A DNA stretch of 28,234 nt from Alphaproteobacteria bacterium. Lineage in GTDB: Bacteria; Pseudomonadota; Alphaproteobacteria; UBA6184. How positions within the stretch are numbered: the stretch's first letter is position 1; each line of letters starts with the position of its first letter. Shown piece after piece: positions 14,633-22,396 of the stretch. The stretch is from NCBI GenBank assembly GCA_030433125.1, contig JAUIKZ010000005.1, positions 1 through 28,234 on the forward strand, given 5' to 3'. The notes beneath the pieces were generated by a model that was not told the DNA's origin, did no database searches, and saw only the letters and a list, made by a program, of their open reading frames with translations. The position numbers and the translations under genes were made by a program.

Positions 14633-15787
14633 ATGCAAGGTTACCAATCTAGAGCCGTCCAACTAACAGAAGCACTCGTTCGCTTCCCCACTGTTACACC
14701 CGCCACCATCTCCATATTTGAGTATGCCTCTGAATTTTTAATGCAACTAGGTTTCAGAAACAAGCTTACGAGTCAGATAGACTCTAATGGCGATACCATA
14801 TTTAATCTTTATTCTGAGTTTGGCAAGGGAAGCCCTCGTTTTTGTTATGCGGGCCACTTTGATGTGGTGCCGGAAGGAAAAATAACCAGCTGGAACACAG
14901 ACCCCTTCACGCCCACCACCATAGATGGCGTGCTGTATGGAAGAGGTGTAGTGGATATGAAGGGCTCGATTGGTGCCTTTTTCGCGGCTCTGGAAGAATA
15001 CCTACGCACAGATTATACATCGGGAACTATATGTCTAATTCTTACGGGAGATGAAGAAGGACTTGGGTCTCATGGCACAAAGGCCGTTGTGGAGAAACTG
15101 CTTGATAGTGGTACCGAACCATTTGATGGCATTTTGCTGGGGGAACCCACTTCTACCAACAGAATTGCCGACTACATAAAAGTTGGGCGCCGGGGGTCTA
15201 TTTCTATGACGCTTGATGTTGTGGGTAAACAAGGGCATGTGGCCTACCCCGAAAAAGCTACAAACCCTATTCCTAAACTTATGCGGTTGGTTGATCACTT
15301 GCAGAAGATAGACCTCTCAGAAGAGGTAGATGATTTTCAGCTCTCAAACTTGGTGGTGACCAATATTGATGCCTACAACCAAGCCACAAACGTGATCCCC
15401 GAGGTGGCGCAAGCGGCGTTTAACATTCGGTTTAACCCTGCTTACAATGTGCCGAAGTTAATTAATTTGGTTAATAGGCACCTCGAAAAAGTGGATACAA
15501 ACTATCAATTAACGGTGCTTTCGGGGTTTGAGCCGTTTTACTGTGGGGATACTAAATTTGTAACAACTGTAAAGGAAGCGGCGCAAGATGCCCTAAATAT
15601 CACCCCCCAATCAAGTACAGCGGGCGGCACCTCGGATGGGCGCTTTTTACATAAGCTAGGGCCGGTTGTGGAACTGGGACTTAACTGCGAAACCATTCAT
15701 GCTACCAATGAATGCTCTAAAGTGGATGACATCGGCCGCCTCGCAAAATGTTACTTGTATACGTTGCGGCATTTATTTAAAAAGTAG
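14633..15787 (+). CDS. dapE: Succinyl-diaminopimelate desuccinylase
   Basis: DapE is a dizinc M20-family hydrolase that removes succinate from N-succinyl-L,L-diaminopimelate. The 384-residue product has the family length. The metal ligands can be placed: His75 in YAGHFDVVP, the bridging Asp108 in RGVVDMKGS, Glu142 in TGDEEGLGS (with catalytic Glu141 beside it), Glu171 in LGEPTST and a C-terminal histidine near 356 in ETIHATNE. The lid/dimerisation domain contains RRGSISMTLDVVGKQGHVAY. The frame is intact, in contrast to the neighbouring dapD. No strong ribosome-binding site precedes the ATG at 14633. The Atm1-type exporter follows after 2 bases and is probably cotranscribed. Other M20 peptidases are possible, but the RRGS and AGHFDVVP context and the neighbour dapD favour DapE. 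Confidence 0.9.
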   Translation: MQGYQSRAVQLTEALVRFPTVTPATISIFEYASEFLMQLGFRNKLTSQIDSNGDTIFNLYSEFGKGSPRFCYAGHFDVVPEGKITSWNTDPFTPTTIDGVLYGRGVVDMKGSIGAFFAALEEYLRTDYTSGTICLILTGDEEGLGSHGTKAVVEKLLDSGTEPFDGILLGEPTSTNRIADYIKVGRRGSISMTLDVVGKQGHVAYPEKATNPIPKLMRLVDHLQKIDLSEEVDDFQLSNLVVTNIDAYNQATNVIPEVAQAAFNIRFNPAYNVPKLINLVNRHLEKVDTNYQLTVLSGFEPFYCGDTKFVTTVKEAAQDALNITPQSSTAGGTSDGRFLHKLGPVVELGLNCETIHATNECSKVDDIGRLAKCYLYTLRHLFKK

Positions 15788-15789
15788 GT

Positions 15790-17550
15790 ATGAACAACAA
15801 TAATTATAAATTCCGGTTTCTGCCGGAAATGAAGCGTTATCTTTGGCCTAAGGGCAGCGCCCGTGTTAAAAGCATTGTCACCACAACCTTTATACTTTTA
15901 GTGCTCGCCAAGATCGCCATGTCCTTGGTACCATTTATGTATAAGTGGACAGTGGATTCACTCAGTTTACCTAAAACGGTCGCAAGTTATTTTGTGCTCA
16001 GTGTGTTTGCTTATGGCGCCACCCGGCTGTTAGGCCAGGGGCTGTCTGAACTGAAAGATGCGCTGTTTTCAAGAATCGTGTATGAAACCTCTCGTAACAT
16101 TGCCCTGGAGGTGTTTACACACTTGCACAACCTTAGCCTGTCTTTTCACCTTAACCGCAAAACGGGTACCTTAAGCCGTGATATTGACCGCGGGGTGAAA
16201 GCCATTGAAACCCTGTTAATTTTCTTGGTGTTTAATATCATCCCTACATTTTTAGAATTCTTTTTAGCGTTTGGCTTACTCCTTTATTTTTACCCTTGGT
16301 ATTATGCGCTCACCATTCTTCTTACCATTGTTGTATATGTGGTTTTTACGCTGTCGATCACGAAATGGCGATTACGTGTATTGCGCGAAAAAAACCGTTA
16401 CGAAAGCCAGGCTGGCGGCAAGGCGATTGATAGCCTGCTCAATTATGAAACTGTGAAGTACTTCGGTAAAGAGCGCCATGAGTCCTCACGCTACGACCAA
16501 GATCTGTCTGTGTTCACACGCCTGAGTATTCATATGCGACAAACGTTGGCCATTCTTAACGCCGGCCAAGCCGTTATTATTACCACCGGTATAGTTGTGC
16601 TCATGTTGTTGGCGGGCAGCGAAATACGCCAAGGACTTTTAAAAATTGGCGACTATGTGTTGTTTTATAGCTACCTTATGCAGCTTTATATGCCCTTATT
16701 TGTGTTGGGCTATGCCTATCGCGAAATGAAAGAGGCGCTGATCAACCTGGAGAAGATGTTTGACCTTAAAAACGCATCCATTGAGGTTACCGAAAAGCCC
16801 GAGGCGAAACCACTGAACATAACGCAGGGTGAAATAGCTTTTAAAGATGTGCATTTCACTTATGGGGATCGCCCTATTCTAAAGGGGGTTTCGTTTAACA
16901 TTCCATCCGGTAAAACAGTGGCAATAGTGGGCTCCAGCGGTTCGGGTAAATCTACCCTTGCGCGGTTGCTGTTTCGCTTTTACGACCCCACAGCAGGTGA
17001 TATCGCCATTGATGAGCAGAACTTGAAGCATGTAACGCTTGATAGTTTAAGAAGCCATATTGGCGTGGTAGCCCAAGACGCCATTTTGTTTAACGACACG
17101 CTTGGCTACAATGTTGGGTATGCATTAACGGAATATGATGAGCAGCCGATTCACAACGCTATTAGCCGTGTTCATCTGGAGGGCCTGCTGAGCAAACTGC
17201 CGGAAGGGCTTAACACGCTTGTGGGTGAACGGGGCTTAAAACTATCGGGGGGTGAAAAACAACGTGTTTGCATTGCCCGGGCGCTGCTAAAAAACCCTAA
17301 GATATTCATATTTGATGAGGCCACTTCGGCGCTTGATACGCAAACAGAAAAAGCCATCCAGCAAGACTTGCGGCAGCTATCCCAGGGAGTGAGCACATTG
17401 CTGATAGCTCACAGGCTGTCTACCGTAACCCATGCGGATAACATTATCGTACTGCATGATGGAAAAATCGCTGAGCAAGGCACACACACCGAATTGTTAA
17501 GTGCGCACGGCCTTTATGCTGATTTGTGGTCTAAGCAAGACAAACACTAG
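15790..17550 (+). CDS. ABC exporter of the Atm1/HMT1 type
   Basis: The 586-residue half-transporter has about six transmembrane segments (residues 25-310) and a C-terminal ATPase with Walker A GSSGSGKST (about 380), signature LSGGEKQR (about 486) and Walker B IFIFDEATSALD (about 505). Features typical of the Atm1 group are LNYETVKYFGKERHE in the cytosolic loop and AQDAILFNDTLGYNVGY after the Q-loop. Atm1-type proteins sit in the inner membrane (or its mitochondrial counterpart), export glutathione-linked species and are tied to Fe-S or heavy-metal balance. The start overlaps a TAGGT that contains the dapE stop, so it is the second gene of that operon. The substrate is inferred from the subfamily only. 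Confidence 0.88.
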   Translation: MNNNNYKFRFLPEMKRYLWPKGSARVKSIVTTTFILLVLAKIAMSLVPFMYKWTVDSLSLPKTVASYFVLSVFAYGATRLLGQGLSELKDALFSRIVYETSRNIALEVFTHLHNLSLSFHLNRKTGTLSRDIDRGVKAIETLLIFLVFNIIPTFLEFFLAFGLLLYFYPWYYALTILLTIVVYVVFTLSITKWRLRVLREKNRYESQAGGKAIDSLLNYETVKYFGKERHESSRYDQDLSVFTRLSIHMRQTLAILNAGQAVIITTGIVVLMLLAGSEIRQGLLKIGDYVLFYSYLMQLYMPLFVLGYAYREMKEALINLEKMFDLKNASIEVTEKPEAKPLNITQGEIAFKDVHFTYGDRPILKGVSFNIPSGKTVAIVGSSGSGKSTLARLLFRFYDPTAGDIAIDEQNLKHVTLDSLRSHIGVVAQDAILFNDTLGYNVGYALTEYDEQPIHNAISRVHLEGLLSKLPEGLNTLVGERGLKLSGGEKQRVCIARALLKNPKIFIFDEATSALDTQTEKAIQQDLRQLSQGVSTLLIAHRLSTVTHADNIIVLHDGKIAEQGTHTELLSAHGLYADLWSKQDKH

Positions 17551-17568
17551 AGGCAAATCATTTTTGGC

Positions 17569-17596
17569 TTGACTGACTGTTTCATTTTGCTATTAT
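17569..17596 (+). promoter_or_regulatory. Strong sigma70-type promoter of a candidate small RNA
   Basis: TTGACT (17569-17574) and TATTAT (17591-17596) are separated by 16 bases, both matching consensus at 5 of 6 positions. It lies just after an exporter gene and drives transcription into a short region that ends in an intrinsic terminator. Confidence 0.6.
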
Positions 17597-17602
17597 GTAA
17601 AC

Positions 17603-17691
17603 AGTTGCGTTCACGCACATTAAAATAAGAAAAAACACTAGGTAAACTATATTTTAGCTGGCTCTCAAAACGTTGAGGCCAGTTTCTTTTT
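17603..17691 (+). ncRNA. Candidate small RNA or comM leader RNA
   Basis: A promoter at 17569-17596 predicts a transcript that starts near 17603 and ends at the terminator at 17658-17691, about 90 bases. It contains no open frame with a ribosome-binding site. Near its 5' end TGCG-TTCA-CGCA can form a 4-bp hairpin, followed by an A-rich single-stranded stretch. I know of no matching RNA family. It may be an independent small RNA or a leader with attenuation before comM. Confidence 0.4.
17658..17691 (+). terminator. Intrinsic terminator
   Basis: CTGGC-T-CTCAA, the loop AACG and TTGAG-GCCAG form a 10-bp stem with a single bulged T, followed by TTTCTTTTT (17683-17691). This is the clearest intrinsic terminator in the window. 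It ends the upstream exporter operon and the candidate small RNA. Confidence 0.8.
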
Positions 17692-17723
17692 ATCATTAAC
17701 CAAATTCCAATGTTTATGTGGTT

Positions 17724-17739
17724 AGCTTTTTAAAAAGCT
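17724..17739. repeat. Perfect 16-base palindrome just before comM
   Basis: AGCTTTTTAAAAAGCT reads the same on both strands and ends 4 bases before the comM ATG, where a ribosome-binding site would be expected but is not seen. It may be an operator or affect translation of comM. Confidence 0.6.
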
Positions 17740-17743
17740 TCGT

Positions 17744-19255
17744 ATGGTTTCTCGTATTTCGACAGTTTCGTTTTTAGGGGTAAAGGTCCAAGAAATTGAT
17801 GTCCAGGTGCATCTTAGTTTTGGTTCACCCCATTTTAATATTGTGGGGTTGGCTGACAAGTCAGTGGCCGAATCAAAAGAGCGTATACGGGCGGCCTTTT
17901 CCTCTATGGGGTTGGCGCTACCGGCTAAGCGTATTACGGTTAACTTAGCGCCTGCCGATATTCCTAAAGAAGGCAGTCATTATGACCTTCCTATGGCGTT
18001 GGGCATATTGATGGAGCTAGGGGTGGTGGCCAAGGAGGTGGGGGTGGAATATATTGCGCTAGGGGAGCTCGCGTTGGATGGCACCATTGCGCCTGTAACC
18101 GGCACCCTGCCCGCCGCTTTTTACGCCAATGGGTGTTATAAAGGGGTTATTTGCCCCCAGCAAAATGCAAAGGAGGCGTTATGGGCCGGCGACATCGAAG
18201 TGATTGGGGCGTCGCATTTAGGCACGTTGGTGAGCCACCTTAAAAACGGTAATGAAATAGCCCCTCCCCAATTAGATCCCCTTGATAAAAGCCGATCCCA
18301 TTTAAAGGATTTAGCGGACGTTAAAGGGCAAGCGAGCGCCAAACGTGCCCTGGAAATTGCGGCGGCCGGCAAACATAATCTGCTTATGGTGGGCCCACCC
18401 GGGGTGGGGAAAAGCATGCTCGCCGAGCGTATTTGTTCGATCTTGCCGCCTATGAATGCGAAAGAGGCTCTTGAAGTGAGCATGATTTATAGTCTTAATG
18501 GTAGCCTGGATGAAACGGGTTTGGTGTCGGAACGGCCGTATCGGGCGCCTCACCATTCGGCTTCACTGCCATCCCTTGTGGGCGGGGGGCATAAAGCCAA
18601 ACCCGGCGAGATTTCGCTGGCGCACAATGGGGTGTTGTTTTTAGATGAGCTACCTGAATTTGCAGCCTCCACCCTGGAAACATTGCGACAACCTTTGGAG
18701 AGCGGTCAGGTCCACATCGCGCGAGCCAGCGCCCATGTGAGTTACCCTTCGGAGTTTCAACTTATTGCGGCTATGAACCCTTGTCGTTGTGGGTATTTTA
18801 CTGAGCCCACAAAAGCGTGTAGCCGGGCGCCGCGATGCGCCAATGATTACCAAAAAAAGATATCCGGCCCCTTGCTGGACCGGATTGATTTATTCACAAC
18901 GCTCAGCACCATTCCTATTCGGGAACTGCAAAAACTTCCTAAAGGTGAGAGCTCCGCAACAGCGGCCGCCCGGGTGTCCGCCGCACATAAAACTCAGCAA
19001 GAGCGATATAAAAATGAGCCATATAGTCACAACGCAAACCTTGATCAAAGGGGCTTGAGTCATTTTTGCCGAGTTGATAAGGAAGCGGAGGAGCTTCTTA
19101 ATAATTATGCCGACCAACAAGCCTTGTCGGCTCGCGCCTATTACCGCATCATTAAAGTAGCCCGCACCATCGCTGATTTAAGCAACACCGAGAACATCCA
19201 AAAGGGACACATCGCCGAGGCCTTGTTTTTTCGCCATCAAGAGTTTAGTTCGTAA
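17744..19255 (+). CDS. comM: YifB/ComM family AAA+ Mg-chelatase-like ATPase
   Basis: ComM is a hexameric AAA+ helicase that promotes branch migration during DNA integration in transformation and recombination. The 503-residue product has the N-terminal ChlI-like domain (VQVHLSFGSPHFNIVGLADK and VNLAPADIPKEGSHYDLPMA), then the ATPase domain with Walker A GPPGVGKSM (about 216-224) and Walker B VLFLDELPEF (about 300). A cysteine-rich block follows (MNPCRCGYFTEPTKACSRAP with a further Cys, about 345-365), then the C-terminal helical domain. Length matches the family. The ATG at 17744 starts the conserved MVSRISTVSFLGV. No ribosome-binding site is visible because a palindrome fills that position. 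It is a single gene convergent with the patatin-like gene. Family membership is certain; the role in competence is known from other bacteria and is inferred here. Confidence 0.93.
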   Translation: MVSRISTVSFLGVKVQEIDVQVHLSFGSPHFNIVGLADKSVAESKERIRAAFSSMGLALPAKRITVNLAPADIPKEGSHYDLPMALGILMELGVVAKEVGVEYIALGELALDGTIAPVTGTLPAAFYANGCYKGVICPQQNAKEALWAGDIEVIGASHLGTLVSHLKNGNEIAPPQLDPLDKSRSHLKDLADVKGQASAKRALEIAAAGKHNLLMVGPPGVGKSMLAERICSILPPMNAKEALEVSMIYSLNGSLDETGLVSERPYRAPHHSASLPSLVGGGHKAKPGEISLAHNGVLFLDELPEFAASTLETLRQPLESGQVHIARASAHVSYPSEFQLIAAMNPCRCGYFTEPTKACSRAPRCANDYQKKISGPLLDRIDLFTTLSTIPIRELQKLPKGESSATAAARVSAAHKTQQERYKNEPYSHNANLDQRGLSHFCRVDKEAEELLNNYADQQALSARAYYRIIKVARTIADLSNTENIQKGHIAEALFFRHQEFSS

Positions 19256-19309
19256 ACAGCTTGTGCAACACCCCACCGTTCCTGCTACGAGGCATCCCCA
19301 CCTTCCGTC

Positions 19310-20323
19310 TTATTTATATTCTTCATAGAGGCTATGGTCGGCCGTAGACGTTTTTCCCACTCCCTCCCAGTGCTTTTCAAGCCACCGCTCGGCTGCTCGG
19401 CGCCCTGCTGCATGTAAGTGCTCTAAAAACTCAGGTGTTGCGTTGAGCTTGCTGGAAAACCCTAATGGTTGAAACGTTTCATCATCACGAATCAGGTGCA
19501 TGTTAACGCGTTTTAAATTCTCTTTAGGAATCGCTCCTGTGTCAATTAAATCCGTAATAAACTTAATCTGTCGCATCTCACGCATAAGAGAAAGGTTGTT
19601 GGTAATTTCATTCAAGCGGTCCCCGATACTCAACGCATCTACAGGGAGATCACCCCGATAAGCAGAGTTAAGCTGAATCACAATTATATCGGTGGACTCA
19701 CATTCATAAATTAAAGGGAATATGGCGGGGTTCCCCACAAAACCGCCATCCCAATAATATTCACCGTTCACCTTCACCGCCTGATGCAACATAGGTAAAC
19801 AAGCAGATGCTAAAAGCGCTTTTGCCGATAGCTCGTGGTTTTTAAAGATTTTGAGCTTCCCTTCTTTAACATGGGTGGCACAAAGGAACAATTTGCGCTC
19901 AAATTGATCCGCCACCTCATTAAACGTAAACACCTTATTCACAATGTCTTCTAAGGGGTTATAGTTAAAAGGGTTTGATTGGTAGGGTGAAACAGTGTGG
20001 CTCACCTGACGAAAGATCTGATAAACAGGGTTGTTGTCGAGCTTTTCGTTGCCGACAATGGCGTCGCCCACCGTTGGCTGAAATGGGCTCAACCGCCCCT
20101 CTTCTCCCACGGCCTCCCAAAACAAACGCATTAGCTTTTTTGCTTCTGGGTTACCCCCTTTTAGAGACCCCTCCACGATGGCGGTGCCATTCATAGCGCC
20201 CGCGCTGGTACCACTCACCCCTTCAACGTAAATGTCTTCTTCCAACAGTCGATCAACAACACCCCAGGTGAAAGCACCATGAGAACCGCCACCTTGCAAA
20301 GCCAAACACACTTTTTTAGTCAT
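19310..20323 (-). CDS. Patatin-like phospholipase
   Basis: Patatin-like proteins hydrolyse acyl esters of phospholipids using a Ser-Asp dyad. The 337-residue product has the oxyanion-hole motif GGGSHG (11-16), the nucleophile elbow GTSAG with Ser40, and the catalytic Asp192 in WDGGFVGNPA. There is no signal peptide, so it would be cytoplasmic unless exported by another route. Rickettsial patatins (Pat1/Pat2) also lack classical signals and act on host membranes, but many free-living bacteria have housekeeping relatives; which applies here cannot be told from sequence. The ATG at 20323 begins the canonical KKVCLALQGGGSHG start. No strong ribosome-binding site is visible. It is a single gene convergent with comM; no clear promoter is visible in 20324-20419. 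Confidence 0.9.
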   Translation of the reverse strand: MTKKVCLALQGGGSHGAFTWGVVDRLLEEDIYVEGVSGTSAGAMNGTAIVEGSLKGGNPEAKKLMRLFWEAVGEEGRLSPFQPTVGDAIVGNEKLDNNPVYQIFRQVSHTVSPYQSNPFNYNPLEDIVNKVFTFNEVADQFERKLFLCATHVKEGKLKIFKNHELSAKALLASACLPMLHQAVKVNGEYYWDGGFVGNPAIFPLIYECESTDIIVIQLNSAYRGDLPVDALSIGDRLNEITNNLSLMREMRQIKFITDLIDTGAIPKENLKRVNMHLIRDDETFQPLGFSSKLNATPEFLEHLHAAGRRAAERWLEKHWEGVGKTSTADHSLYEEYK

Positions 20324-20419
20324 ATACGCGTACTATAATTATGTAAAGAATAGTTGAGAAAGGTTAATAAAATTATAATAAGGCGTTAATGACATGTGGT
20401 CATGGGTTTTGCTTTTCTA

Positions 20420-20890
20420 TTAGTCGTTAGTCGCAACAACACGCACTTCATCTCCCTTTTTTTTAAAAAGCCAATTGCCTCCCGAAGAGGAAAAAAAACC
20501 TTCCATTGCAATAAGTTCAGCAATTTTTATACGTTTTTCCGTTGCACCCGTTTGGCTGCTTGGGGGCAAAGAAAATGGTGAGAGCTTTTCAAGCTTCAGC
20601 GCCCCCGCACCTTTATCAATATATTTCATCTTAAAGTGACCACTAAGCCACAACTCTATACCCCGTAACAGATCATCTTCGCCGATATAGATAAGGCTTG
20701 AATCAAAGCTTTGCAACACAATGCCCGCAGCCTCATCCGCATCACTCATTGAGCCGTGCGTGTCTCCCAAAATTGTTGCTTCCACAAAATCCCCTGGAGC
20801 TGCAGAACCATCCGCTGCAACAACTTTAGGGCTTAATGTGAAAAAGATGGATATGATCGTGAAAATACTATACGCATGCCTTATATTCAT
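20420..20890 (-). CDS. Small exported protein of unknown function
   Basis: I do not recognise this 156-residue product. It begins with a signal peptide (MNIRHAYSIFTIISIFFTLS, cleavage likely after VVAA), so it should be periplasmic or secreted. The mature part has GIELWLSGHFKMKYIDKGAG and ends with GGNWLFKKKGDEVRVVATND, a mix of short strands suggesting a small beta-rich domain. AAGGAA lies 5-8 bases before the ATG at 20890, and a TTGCAA-N17-TATAAG promoter sits just upstream, so the gene is well supported. Its promoter is nearly duplicated at the next exported-protein gene (20986-21339), which suggests common control. Confidence 0.68.
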   Translation of the reverse strand: MNIRHAYSIFTIISIFFTLSPKVVAADGSAAPGDFVEATILGDTHGSMSDADEAAGIVLQSFDSSLIYIGEDDLLRGIELWLSGHFKMKYIDKGAGALKLEKLSPFSLPPSSQTGATEKRIKIAELIAMEGFFSSSGGNWLFKKKGDEVRVVATND

Positions 20891-20913
20891 AAAATTTCCT
20901 TATTATTATGACG

Positions 20914-20943
20914 CTTATAAAAATTTAATGCTTGCTTTGCAAG
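20914..20943 (-). promoter_or_regulatory. Promoter with inverted repeat, first of a near-identical pair
   Basis: On the minus strand TTGCAA (20942-20937) and TATAAG (20919-20914) are separated by 17 bases. CTTGC-TTT-GCAAG (20931-20943, plus-strand reading) forms a dyad over the -35 box. The arrangement is repeated at 21362-21391. Confidence 0.65.
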
Positions 20944-20985
20944 GAGATATTCAAACCAACGGGAAAACGATTCTAGAACATGGGT

Positions 20986-21339
20986 CTAAAGTAACTGTGC
21001 AATTAACGTTGCTCCTGCAAGTCTTAAAAACCATGTTCCGCTACGCAGCCTATATTCATCATCAATTAATAATGGGACTTTACCCGAACCGCAAAGTAAC
21101 TCCACGTCATATTGGAGAGCATGAGTTTTGTAAAACAGCAACCCGACCTCATTGTTAACAAGGTGCAGTTTGCCCTTGTTTTCCACAAAGATGCCTTTTC
21201 GGGCTTCTTCCACTTTCACCACAAACGAAGGGGAAATTTGAATGGGGTTATTATTTAAAATTTCATTAGTTAGAGGCACCGAAAACAAATATGTAAGTAT
21301 GATAAGGTTTCTGATAAAGCCAGCAATTTTATTTTTCAT
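20986..21339 (-). CDS. Small exported or membrane-anchored protein of unknown function
   Basis: I do not recognise this 117-residue product. It starts with a basic N-terminus and a hydrophobic segment (MKNKIAGFIRNLIILTYLFS), either a signal peptide or an N-terminal anchor. The rest is a likely beta-rich domain (GIFVENKGKLHLVNNEVGLL and KVPLLIDDEYRLRSGTWFLR). The gene is well supported by a perfect ribosome-binding site, AAAGGAGG, 8 bases before the ATG, and a TTGCAA-N17-TATAAG promoter just upstream. The next exported-protein gene lies 95 bases further along the strand with its own similar promoter. The two proteins show no obvious sequence similarity to each other. Confidence 0.7.
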   Translation of the reverse strand: MKNKIAGFIRNLIILTYLFSVPLTNEILNNNPIQISPSFVVKVEEARKGIFVENKGKLHLVNNEVGLLFYKTHALQYDVELLCGSGKVPLLIDDEYRLRSGTWFLRLAGATLIAQLL

Positions 21340-21361
21340 GGAGTAGCCTCCTTTTCGGATG

Positions 21362-21391
21362 CTTATAAAATTTTACTTGCTACATTGCAAG
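21362..21391 (-). promoter_or_regulatory. Promoter with inverted repeat, second of a near-identical pair
   Basis: On the minus strand TTGCAA (21390-21385) and TATAAG (21367-21362) are separated by 17 bases. CTTGC-N6-GCAAG (21376-21391, plus-strand reading) forms a dyad over the -35 box. The block GCTTATAAAA is shared with the promoter at 20914-20943. Confidence 0.65.
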
Positions 21392-21519
21392 CCCCAACTC
21401 ACAACTTGCTGCGCCCCATGCGATTTGCAAATGCTTATGTGATTAACACAAATATTCTTTTTCAGACTTAAGTATTTCTTAAAAATATTGTGCCAATATA
21501 AACTCAAAAGAATAATATT

Positions 21520-22383
21520 ATGACAGTTGTAATCGGCTTTATTATCGTTTTGTTTTCAATTTTTGGCGGCTTCTCCCTGGCTGGCGGTGCCCTTCATGTT
21601 GTGTGGGAACCGGCTGAGTATGTTATTATTATGGGGGCTGGTGTAGGTAGCGTTTTGGTTGGCGCGCCCCTGGAGATCCTCAAAAGAATACCCGGTGATA
21701 TCATGCGCGTATTCAGAGGCGTGCGCTTTAGAAAAGACGATTACGCCGAACTACTCGTGTCGCTTAATGCCATGTTTAAATTGGCGCGTTCAGAAGGCAC
21801 CATTAAACTCGAAGCGCACATCGAAAACCCTAAAAACTCGAGTATCTTCAACCGTTTTAGCAACCTCAAACGCCATCAAAACGTGTTGAAGTTTGTGTGT
21901 GATTATTTTCGCCTCATTCTTGTGGGGGTGGAAAACCCTTATCAGCTTGAAGAACTGTTCATTAAAGATATCGAGCAAATTAACGACCACCACAACAAGA
22001 CCATTCAGTCAGTTCAAAGCCTGGCAGACGCTCTCCCCGCTCTGGGAATTGTGGCCGCGGTATTGGGTGTGATTATCACGATGGGGCACTTGAATGACGA
22101 ACCGAAAGTGTTAGGTCAATATATTGGTAAGGCCCTTGTGGGTACATTTCTTGGTGTATTGTTGGCCTATGGTTTTGTGGGGCCTCTGGCAAGCAACATG
22201 CAAGCCCTAAATGATATGGACCATCGTTACCGAGAATGTGTGAAGGTGGCGCTTATCGCTTACTTAAATGGCTATGCCCCCTCTATTTGTGTAGAGTTTG
22301 CGCGCAAGCAAATTCCTCAAGAGTTCCAACCTGACTTTTATGAGATGGAACGCTACTTAAGCACGTTAAATGTGAAGACGTAA
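21520..22383 (+). CDS. motA: Flagellar motor stator protein MotA
   Basis: MotA is the membrane subunit that forms, with MotB, the ion channel driving the flagellar motor. The 287-residue product has the family length and four expected transmembrane segments: residues 1-25 (VVIGFIIVLFSIFGGFSLAG), 33-55, and a C-terminal pair around DALPALGIVAAVLGVIITMG and GTFLGVLLAYGFVGPLASNM. The conserved proline of the third segment is in ALPALGIV, and the cytoplasmic loop between segments 2 and 3 is long, as usual. motB follows after 13 bases, so they form an operon. No strong ribosome-binding site or confident promoter is visible in 21392-21519; a perfect palindrome ATTTGCAAAT lies at 21423-21432. Confidence 0.93.
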   Translation: MTVVIGFIIVLFSIFGGFSLAGGALHVVWEPAEYVIIMGAGVGSVLVGAPLEILKRIPGDIMRVFRGVRFRKDDYAELLVSLNAMFKLARSEGTIKLEAHIENPKNSSIFNRFSNLKRHQNVLKFVCDYFRLILVGVENPYQLEELFIKDIEQINDHHNKTIQSVQSLADALPALGIVAAVLGVIITMGHLNDEPKVLGQYIGKALVGTFLGVLLAYGFVGPLASNMQALNDMDHRYRECVKVALIAYLNGYAPSICVEFARKQIPQEFQPDFYEMERYLSTLNVKT

Positions 22384-22396
22384 CCCCAAGGAAACA

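Noticed and set aside
21440..21519. Sigma28-like flagellar promoter before motA (GCCAATAT near 21492)
   Set aside because: The -10-like box is fair, but no TAAA-type -35 box lies at the required distance.
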